Positions 57,547 through 64,000 of a DNA stretch of 64,000 nucleotides are shown here, in pieces. Both the position numbers and the translations under genes were made by a program. The notes beneath the pieces were generated by a model. The model was not told the DNA's origin. It searched no databases and saw nothing but the letters and a program-made list of their open reading frames with translations. Positions within the stretch are counted from its first letter, which is position 1. Each line of letters starts with the position of its first letter. Origin of the DNA: Ulvibacter antarcticus (GTDB lineage Bacteria; Bacteroidota; Bacteroidia; Flavobacteriales; Flavobacteriaceae); the NCBI RefSeq assembly GCF_003688405.1, contig NZ_REFC01000013.1, positions 558,001-622,000 of the forward strand, written 5' to 3'.

Positions 57547-60495
57547 ATGCGTAGGATTCTTATATATCTCTTTTTTTTCTGCATGGCTGTTAACTATGCT
57601 CAAACTAAGATAGATAGTCTTCAATTGGTTTATAATAATGCTCTTGAAGATTCAGTAAAAATTAAAACACTACACCAACTCCATAATGTTTATAAGGATA
57701 TTGATTCTGAAAAAGCCAAAGAAACCATTCTCAAATCCATTGAATTATCAAAACCTGGGATCAATAAGAAACTAAGTCTTAAGAGTTATAGTACGTATGG
57801 TGATTTTTTATACAGTCAATCTGCATACGATTCGGCGATTGTAATCCACAAGATTGGATTAGAAATTGCAAAAAACATAAATGATGCTAAAGGACAATCA
57901 TCTTCACTTTTAGATCTTGGGGATTGTTATCTCCGTAAAGGAAATTTTGAAAAAGCATTGGATTACCAAAAAGAAAACCTTTCCATTGCCGAGAAGACAG
58001 GAGATACTAAGGCCATAGCTTATTCGTACAATAGCATGGGGTTAATAAAGAGTCAACAAGGAGAATACACCAAAGCAATGGAGTATTACATAAATGCCTC
58101 GCAACTATTACTGCAATTGGGCCTTACTTCAGATTACGCAAAAACACTCCTTAATGTTGCGGTTATTCAAAGATCATTAGGAAATTATGAAAGTGCTAAA
58201 GGATATCTTCTAAAGACCGATACTATTTTTAAACAGTTGAACGCTCCAAGGATGAGAGCGTTTATAATGCAGGAACTTACCACCATTTACAAAGAGACCG
58301 GCGAATTAGACAAAGCAATAAAGTACAATAAGAATGCGCAAGCGGCTTATGAAGAACTAGGTGATAAGAGAAATATGGCAAGAGTTACTTCTGCCTTAGG
58401 GGATATATATGTTGAAGGTAAAAATTACGCTCAAGCAGTTGAACCATATAATAAGGCTATTCAAGTATTTGCAGAATTACAAGATTCGATCAATTTAGCA
58501 TATACCGCCACCGACCTTGGTATTGCATATTTCCAATTAAATGATAATAAAAATGCAAAGAATAATTTAAATCGAGCTTTAACAATTTCTAAAACAATCG
58601 ATTTAGATTTAATAACGATGAGTTCAAATGAGTTCCTTGCTAAAATATATGCTTCGGAAGGGAATTTTGCAAAAGCCTATGAAAGCCAATCAGAGTATGC
58701 AATTTTAAAAGACAGCCTCTACACCAAGGAAAAACGAGACCTGGCAAGTGAAATAGAAGCTAAATATCAAAACGAAGAAAAAGCCAAAGAAAACGCCTTA
58801 TTAGCAAAGGATAATGATTTACAAGCTCTCAAGTTAACCCAGCGTGTAAACGAACGAAACGTCCTTATTGCTTTTGCATTGGTCGCATTAATTGTCGGAC
58901 TCCTTATATATAATCAGTTCAGAATAAAACAAAAGGCGAACAAAAAACTGCAGGAATTGGACAGATTAAAATCTAACTTCTTCACTAATATTTCGCATGA
59001 ATTTAGAACACCGCTTACCTTGATCAAAGGGCCTATAGAGCAATTGGAGCAAAACCCCGAAGAACAACTTAGTACAGAAAACGTAAAAATGATACGTCGT
59101 AATGCTAATAGATTACTTAAACTCGTTAATCAGTTGCTAGAACTTTCCAAATCTGATGAGGGCAGCTTAAAACTTGAACCTACCGAAGGCGATATTTATA
59201 AATGTCTTAGAGCAGTGACTTCCTCTTTTAATTCTCACGCGGCGCAACGACATATTGATTACAGGGTTACCATTCCCCAATCGGTACTTTGGACCTCCTT
59301 CGACAGAGATAAGATTGAAAAAATAGTCTATAATTTATTGAGCAATGCCTTTAAATTTAGCGAGGATGGTGCTGTAATTCGATGTGATGTACAATACAAT
59401 ACTCCTAATTTTTCTATCGAGGTATCCGATTCTGGTGCTGGAATTCCAAAAGAGAAGCTTCCTCTTATCTTCGATCGATTTTATCAGTTAGATCATACTT
59501 ACTCCAAAGGATATGAAGGATCGGGGATTGGGCTTTCGATCGCCAAGGCCTATGTGGATATTATGGATGGTACCATTACAGTTTCTTCTGAAGTGAATAA
59601 AGGAACTTATTTTAACGTTCAGATATCGCTTCAGGAAATAAAGACCAGAACCGAGCCGATTGAAGATATTATTTTAATCCCTGCGGAAAAGCTTCAGAAA
59701 AAGCCGTATCAGCTTTCAGAAATTGATAAAAGGAAACTTCCTGTTATTTTATTAATTGAAGACAATGAAGACATGCGGCATTTTATTAGAGAACAACTAA
59801 TTGCAACTTACAGAATAAATGAAGCTGTAAATGGGCAGGAGGGACTTTCCGAAGCGATTGCAAATCCACCAGACCTTATTATTACCGATTTAATGATGCC
59901 AAAGATGGATGGAATGGAAGTGTGTAAAAAACTTAAAACCACCTTGGCAACCAGCCATATCCCCGTGATCATGTTGACAGCTAAGGCAGGACTCGACAAT
60001 AAATTGGAAGGTTTAGAAACAGGGGCTGATGATTATCTTACAAAACCATTTAATGCTAACGAGTTACTTGTCCGCACTAAGAATCTTATAGAACAAAGAC
60101 AAAAGCTACGTGAATTATTTACAAGTACAGACCTACAGATGGATCCGAAGAAAATAACGGTCACTTCTATAGATCAAAAATTTATACAAGATATTTTATC
60201 AATTCTAGAGAGTGAGTATTCTGATTCCGATTTTGGGGTACAACAAATACAACAAGAACTCGCCATGAGTAAGGCGCAACTCCATCGTAAAATAAAAGCG
60301 CTAACCAACGAAGCTCCCGGAGAACTACTTCGTAATTTCAGGTTAAAACGTGCTGCGCAGCTTTTACGTCAGGAAGCCGATAGTGTAACACAAATCGCTT
60401 TTATGGTTGGGTTTAATAACCTCTCTTATTTCGCCAAATGCTTTAAAGAACTTTATGGTGTAACTCCTTCCGCATACCTTCAATCATTGCCATAA
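57547..60495 (+). CDS. Hybrid two-component sensor-regulator with TPR sensor and AraC output
   Basis: A 982-residue one-protein phosphorelay. I use the ATG at 57547, which gives a signal peptide MRRILIYLFFFCMAVNYAQ. Residues ~40-390 are TPR-type helical repeats in the periplasm (KGNFEKALDYQKENL, QQGEYTKAMEYYINA). A membrane helix lies at ~435-455; then HisKA with H484 (NISHEFRTPL), a HATPase (SGAGIPKEKL, GSGIGLSIAKAYV), a receiver with D781 (LIITDLMMPKMDG), and a C-terminal AraC DNA-binding domain (FMVGFNNLSYFAKCFKELYG). It differs from polysaccharide HTCS proteins, which have Y_Y_Y propellers. The genes just downstream may be its targets. Confidence 0.92.
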   Translation: MRRILIYLFFFCMAVNYAQTKIDSLQLVYNNALEDSVKIKTLHQLHNVYKDIDSEKAKETILKSIELSKPGINKKLSLKSYSTYGDFLYSQSAYDSAIVIHKIGLEIAKNINDAKGQSSSLLDLGDCYLRKGNFEKALDYQKENLSIAEKTGDTKAIAYSYNSMGLIKSQQGEYTKAMEYYINASQLLLQLGLTSDYAKTLLNVAVIQRSLGNYESAKGYLLKTDTIFKQLNAPRMRAFIMQELTTIYKETGELDKAIKYNKNAQAAYEELGDKRNMARVTSALGDIYVEGKNYAQAVEPYNKAIQVFAELQDSINLAYTATDLGIAYFQLNDNKNAKNNLNRALTISKTIDLDLITMSSNEFLAKIYASEGNFAKAYESQSEYAILKDSLYTKEKRDLASEIEAKYQNEEKAKENALLAKDNDLQALKLTQRVNERNVLIAFALVALIVGLLIYNQFRIKQKANKKLQELDRLKSNFFTNISHEFRTPLTLIKGPIEQLEQNPEEQLSTENVKMIRRNANRLLKLVNQLLELSKSDEGSLKLEPTEGDIYKCLRAVTSSFNSHAAQRHIDYRVTIPQSVLWTSFDRDKIEKIVYNLLSNAFKFSEDGAVIRCDVQYNTPNFSIEVSDSGAGIPKEKLPLIFDRFYQLDHTYSKGYEGSGIGLSIAKAYVDIMDGTITVSSEVNKGTYFNVQISLQEIKTRTEPIEDIILIPAEKLQKKPYQLSEIDKRKLPVILLIEDNEDMRHFIREQLIATYRINEAVNGQEGLSEAIANPPDLIITDLMMPKMDGMEVCKKLKTTLATSHIPVIMLTAKAGLDNKLEGLETGADDYLTKPFNANELLVRTKNLIEQRQKLRELFTSTDLQMDPKKITVTSIDQKFIQDILSILESEYSDSDFGVQQIQQELAMSKAQLHRKIKALTNEAPGELLRNFRLKRAAQLLRQEADSVTQIAFMVGFNNLSYFAKCFKELYGVTPSAYLQSLP

Positions 60496-60594
60496 TTTTA
60501 TCATTCTTTACTACTCCAGTCTCCATTTTACATTTTTGTTACTATAGTGTTATAATTCGCTACTTCTCTGTTAGCGTACTAGTTATGATGTGAA

Positions 60595-60602
60595 TAGATT
60601 TG
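60595..60602 (+). promoter_or_regulatory. -7 promoter box of the secreted propeller gene
   Basis: TAGATTTG, an exact TAnnTTTG match, 64 bp before the ATG at 60667, leaving a leader of about 55-60 nt. No clear -33 TTG is at the standard spacing. Confidence 0.4.
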
Positions 60603-60666
60603 TCTTGCTACTTGATACTCCTCACTTTAATTGCATATTTTTTATTAACAACTAAAGTTTAAAATC

Positions 60667-61707
60667 ATGAAAAAATGGCTCTTTATCACATTGTTATTTA
60701 TTGTTAATCTTAATGCACAAGTTACAGACGTAATAACGGGACTGGAACAACCTGCTGCCATACTCTTAAATGGAAACGACCTTTATATTAGTGAAGTAAT
60801 AAATACCAGAATCGGAAAAATTGACATTACACAACCTAATCCCGTTTTTGAGGAGGTGGTAAATGGATTAAATGGAACGGCTGCCCTATTACTAAATGGA
60901 AATGATCTTTACATCGCAGAAGGTAATGGAGATAAAATTTCAAAAATTGATATTTCCAACCCTTCACCCGTTTTAATCGATGTTATTACAGGGATTACAA
61001 GAGTGTCGGGATTGGCTCTAATCGGCAATTCCCTCTATTGTAGCAGTTTTGAACCGGGTAGTATTTATAGTATTGATATTAGCGTAAATCCTCCAATTGC
61101 GGAGACCTATACTTATGGATTGGACTTGCCTGCCAATATGTTGTTTATTGGCAACGAACTTTATATATCAGAATTTGGAGCAGATAAAATTATAAAATTC
61201 GATACCACTGACCCAAATCCAGTTCCCGTGGATGTGGTGGGTGGGCTAGTCGGCCCTTTTAATCTTATAAGGGAAGGTAATTATATTTATGTTGCCAATT
61301 TTTCTGGAGGAAGTATTTCAAGATTCAACTTTACTTTAACGAATCCAACACTGCAACAAGTAACAACAGATGTTATAAGTCCCTACGGACTTGCCATTGA
61401 TGGAAATGATCTTTATATATCCGAGCTAACACCTGGCAAGATTTCAAAATTCGATCTTTCTACTTTAGACATCCCTGTTTTTAATGCTTCGGAAGAAATT
61501 GTGCTTTATCCGAACCCTTCAGAAGATGGGTTTCAGCTGACAGGAATTACAGAAGAAACTGCCTACACGATTGTATCTATTTCAGGACAGATCGTTGCCT
61601 CAGGTAAAGTGCTTTCCGAAGAAAAAATTATCACAGAAAATTTAAGCAGCGGACTCTATTTCATCAAACTGGAAGATGGTCAGGTGCTTCGATTCCTAGA
61701 AAAATAG
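60667..61707 (+). CDS. T9SS-secreted six-bladed beta-propeller protein
   Basis: A 346-residue exported protein. A signal peptide ends near LNAQ (residue ~18). Six repeats of about 41 residues follow, each with an LxxxGNxLYIxE core and a KID/KFD strand, consistent with a six-bladed propeller of the SMP-30/NHL type. From about residue 275 a type IX sorting domain begins (EEIVLYPNPSEDGFQLTG, then SSGLYFIKLEDGQ), which directs passage through the outer membrane. The ligand is unknown. It follows the TPR hybrid regulator gene by 171 bp. Confidence 0.88.
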   Translation: MKKWLFITLLFIVNLNAQVTDVITGLEQPAAILLNGNDLYISEVINTRIGKIDITQPNPVFEEVVNGLNGTAALLLNGNDLYIAEGNGDKISKIDISNPSPVLIDVITGITRVSGLALIGNSLYCSSFEPGSIYSIDISVNPPIAETYTYGLDLPANMLFIGNELYISEFGADKIIKFDTTDPNPVPVDVVGGLVGPFNLIREGNYIYVANFSGGSISRFNFTLTNPTLQQVTTDVISPYGLAIDGNDLYISELTPGKISKFDLSTLDIPVFNASEEIVLYPNPSEDGFQLTGITEETAYTIVSISGQIVASGKVLSEEKIITENLSSGLYFIKLEDGQVLRFLEK

Positions 61708-61766
61708 ATTTAAAAAACTTCCCGGTTTGTTTTGTATAAAAATGTAAAACTAAAAACTAAATTGAC

Positions 61767-62195
61767 ATGAAAGCAACAATAAAAATTATGACAATGCTAC
61801 TGATTGTAAGCGCATTAGGTAGCTGTAAGAAAAGTGATGATTCACCCAGCGAATTCGTGAACGCATTAAGTGCGACTTATAATTTTACAAATGGATTAAA
61901 TAATTGCACCAATCCGAACGGGACAGGATCTGTGCTTTTTCTGAAGGTAAATTATGAAGTATCAGATGGTCTCGAAATTAAAAAAGTACTTACTCACATT
62001 GAGCTTTCGGGAGGAGAGTCGGATGATTTTGAAGACTTGACTTTTGATGACGACGGTAATCAAATTGAAAGAGCGGATTGCTTCCGATTTGGCAATAATA
62101 CTTGGGTAGATTATGAAATTAGACTCGAATCTATAAACGGAATTATAAGCAATCCCAGGACTGTGAGAGTCGATAAGCCCACCGGCGCCAGTTAA
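61767..62195 (+). CDS. Hypothetical lipoprotein
   Basis: A 142-residue exported protein with a lipoprotein signal, C20 in ALGSC, followed by a short KKSDDSPS linker. The body is beta-rich and acidic (SGGESDDFEDLTFDDDGNQ), with two cysteines in the mature part that could form a disulfide. I do not recognise the family. It lies between the secreted propeller and an unknown cytoplasmic protein and may be co-transcribed with them. Confidence 0.65.
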   Translation: MKATIKIMTMLLIVSALGSCKKSDDSPSEFVNALSATYNFTNGLNNCTNPNGTGSVLFLKVNYEVSDGLEIKKVLTHIELSGGESDDFEDLTFDDDGNQIERADCFRFGNNTWVDYEIRLESINGIISNPRTVRVDKPTGAS

Positions 62196-62207
62196 ATATG
62201 TGAATTT

Positions 62208-62687
62208 ATGAGATCAGAGAAATATTTAATAGAACAAAAAAACTATTTCGCTGAAGATAGGTTCTTCGGAATTGATACCGAGATACGTTATACTAAAGAG
62301 TTCAGATTACGCTGGGCGGCTACTCAATTAAATTTGTTTGTGAGTATTGGCACTACTGAAGCACTTATCGATAAAAAAATGATGGAGCAATTTTCGAATG
62401 AGACGTTTTCGTATGCCATAGTAAACAGCAAAGGCTGGCCAAGAGGTTTTCAATCGACCATAGCTTCCATTGCAATTCTTAAAGGTAATCATGTAGATAT
62501 TACGGCTATTGGGTATTGCGAACAAACGTCGAAAAAGCATTTTGCTGCATTTGAAATCCCAATAGTTTATGATCTGGAAAACAAAAAAGGGACACGATTC
62601 AAAAGTTCTCCCGTATGGGGCGGATTGTACTATCCTCATTTCAGTAAGATTATCGATGAGCTTTTTAAGGAGTTTAATAATCAATAA
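62208..62687 (+). CDS. Hypothetical protein
   Basis: A 159-residue protein with no signal peptide or membrane helix. It mixes helix and strand, with aromatic-rich stretches (SKGWPRGFQSTIASIAIL, SSPVWGGLYYPHFSK). I recognise no family. It begins 12 bp after the lipoprotein gene and ends 12 bp before the repeat protein, so it is probably part of the same transcript. Confidence 0.6.
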   Translation: MRSEKYLIEQKNYFAEDRFFGIDTEIRYTKEFRLRWAATQLNLFVSIGTTEALIDKKMMEQFSNETFSYAIVNSKGWPRGFQSTIASIAILKGNHVDITAIGYCEQTSKKHFAAFEIPIVYDLENKKGTRFKSSPVWGGLYYPHFSKIIDELFKEFNNQ

Positions 62688-62699
62688 AGACTAGAAATA

Positions 62700-64000
62700 A
62701 TGAAAAATATAGATCAGTTAATAAAATTTTGGAGCAATAGGATTGGATTACTAAGTTTAATTCTGTTTATAAATGCACCAATTATAAGTGCTCAGGCACC
62801 TATTATACAATGGGAACGATCATTTGGAGGTAACCATAGCGAGTATGTTAGAAGTGTTGCTGTAACCAATGACGGGGGTTATATTGTCGCAGGCGCTTCC
62901 GAATCGGACAGTGGCGACGTTACCGGTAATCACGGTGCTCTTGATTTTTGGGTTACTAAAATAAGTAGCAGTGGTTCTTTACAATGGCAAAAGTCTCTCG
63001 GAGGTCCTCATGTTGACTTTTGTGAGGATATAAAGCAAACTTCCGACGGAGGCTATATTATGCTTGGGAGATCATTCCAAAATGGAGGAGATGTTACAGG
63101 AAATCATGGGTTAATGGACTATTGGGTCGTGAAAATAAGCAGCACAGGAGTGTTGGAATGGCAACGATCATTGGGAGGAGTCTCTAACGATCAGGGTTAC
63201 AGTATTTCACAAACCGCAGACGGTGGCTATATTTTAGCAGGGGGTGCAGAATCGAGTGATGGAGATGTTGGTGACGCTATTGATGCTGGCGACTATTGGG
63301 TTGTTAAATTAAGTTCAAGTGGAAATATTCAATGGGAGAAATCATTAGGTGGAGGTGATAATGACGTTGCCTATGATATCGTTCAAACGCCGGAAGGAGG
63401 TTATATCCTAACGGGAAGTTCCAGATCTAATAATATAATGGTAACCGGAAATCATGGTGGACAGGATCTTTGGATAGCTAAGATAAGCAGCACAGGGATT
63501 TTGGAATGGCAAAAGTCTTATGGAGGCACCAGTGACGAAGGAGGCTACAGTATAATAAATACAGCTGATGGGGGATATGCAGCCGCCGGCTATACTCATT
63601 CGAATGATGGCGACGTTAGTGGAAACCATGGCAGTTATGATTTCTGGATAATCAAAATCAACAATTCCGGAACTTTACAATGGCAAAAAACACTAGGAGG
63701 TACTTCTCTAGATATCGCGTATGATATGATTCAGCAAAGTGATGGGGGATATGTTGTGATAGGAGAGACAAGTTCGAACAATGGAGATGTTAGTGGTAAC
63801 AATGGCATGAGCGATGTATGGCTTGCGCGATTAAGTGCATCAGGAACATTACTTTGGAGAGAAGCTTTTGGTGGTAGTGATAATGAAGAGGGATATAGCC
63901 TTCAAAAAACTAATGATGGCGGATTTATTTTTGTGGCTTCTTCTCAGTCCAGCAATGGCGATGTTAGTTTCAATAACGGACAAGAAGATTTTTGGGTTGT
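62700..64000 (+). CDS. Secreted surface repeat protein, 3' truncated by window end
   Basis: An open frame of 433 complete codons that runs off the window with no stop. The N-terminus has a signal-type helix (IGLLSLILFINAPIISAQ). The rest is a series of 58-residue repeats, each with a W(Q/E)(K/R)S.GG opening, a (Q/T)T.DGGYI core, GDV.GNHG and D(F/Y)WV.K(I/L)(S/N). Such proteins in flavobacteria usually end in a type IX sorting domain, which would be outside the window. I expect an extracellular propeller-like or adhesin-like protein; the function is not known. Confidence 0.8.
   Translation, partial: MKNIDQLIKFWSNRIGLLSLILFINAPIISAQAPIIQWERSFGGNHSEYVRSVAVTNDGGYIVAGASESDSGDVTGNHGALDFWVTKISSSGSLQWQKSLGGPHVDFCEDIKQTSDGGYIMLGRSFQNGGDVTGNHGLMDYWVVKISSTGVLEWQRSLGGVSNDQGYSISQTADGGYILAGGAESSDGDVGDAIDAGDYWVVKLSSSGNIQWEKSLGGGDNDVAYDIVQTPEGGYILTGSSRSNNIMVTGNHGGQDLWIAKISSTGILEWQKSYGGTSDEGGYSIINTADGGYAAAGYTHSNDGDVSGNHGSYDFWIIKINNSGTLQWQKTLGGTSLDIAYDMIQQSDGGYVVIGETSSNNGDVSGNNGMSDVWLARLSASGTLLWREAFGGSDNEEGYSLQKTNDGGFIFVASSQSSNGDVSFNNGQEDFWV
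62811..63857 (+). repeat. Coding tandem repeat, exact 174-bp period
   Basis: The anchor Trp codons of the repeats are at 62811, 62985, 63159, 63333, 63507, 63681 and 63855, exactly 174 bp apart each time. The DNA of the units has diverged at many third positions while the protein pattern is kept, so the length is held by selection rather than by recent duplication. Confidence 0.9.

Noticed and set aside
62885-62892. TTCCGAAT resembling the over-represented motif
   Set aside because: It lacks the final G that is fixed in the motif. I use such near-matches only as a control for enrichment.

Overview
The window comes from a low-GC member of the Bacteroidetes, most likely a marine Flavobacteriaceae. 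The evidence is a set of Bacteroidetes-type -7 promoter boxes (TAnnTTTG), a type IX secretion sorting domain, a TonB-dependent receptor with an N-terminal carboxypeptidase-regulatory-like domain, a hybrid histidine kinase ending in an AraC domain, and small families typical of this group (Lacal_2735, DUF2452, TIGR03643). I see no tRNA, rRNA, CRISPR array, IS element or prophage gene.

Layout. 1-9.7 kb holds housekeeping and envelope genes: a truncated phosphohexomutase, a class V aminotransferase-fold enzyme, an LpxL-type acyltransferase, a rhomboid protease, a SIMPL protein, a TlpA-like thioredoxin lipoprotein, a large GAF protein, and an HD phosphohydrolase fused to a Pycsar-type (PycTM) membrane effector domain. 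9.8-21 kb holds three paralogous lipoproteins of about 1,230 residues. Each joins a calcineurin-like phosphoesterase, a middle region with a kinase-like GDWDR signature, an RTX-like acidic segment and an Omp85-type beta-barrel. Only the first copy keeps an intact phosphoesterase site. 21-22.5 kb holds a propeller-like secreted protein and Dps. 22.7-26.8 kb is a sulfate-activation operon (cysQ, a double-DUF2061 protein, cysC, cysD, cysN).

26.9-49.3 kb is a complete Wzx/Wzy-dependent capsule or exopolysaccharide locus. It starts with nucleotide-sugar genes (wecB, and WlbB/WlbA/WbpI-like genes for a diacetamido-uronic acid). Next come flippase, acyltransferase, two glycosyltransferases, polymerase, a PaaK-like ligase, a deacetylase and a GNAT gene. 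A contiguous PglC-PglD-PglE-PglF bacillosamine set follows, and then the export machine (Wza, Wzc, Wzi). Many genes overlap by 1 or 4 bp.

49.4-64 kb holds signalling and surface genes: a single-domain response regulator, a TonB receptor overlapping a YfiR-domain histidine kinase, three small conserved genes, a FAD dehydrogenase, a TPR hybrid kinase/AraC regulator, a six-bladed T9SS-secreted propeller, a lipoprotein, an unknown protein, and a surface repeat protein with an exact 174-bp period that runs off the end.

The most unusual signals are: (1) the asymmetric 9-mer CTTCGGAA followed by a purine, about 46 core copies counted by eye, in both orientations and all reading frames, some 30-fold over a simple base-composition expectation; (2) the phosphoesterase-barrel trio with reciprocal loss of motifs; (3) the HD-PycTM fusion; (4) a small exported protein that duplicates the N-terminus of the adjacent polymerase.
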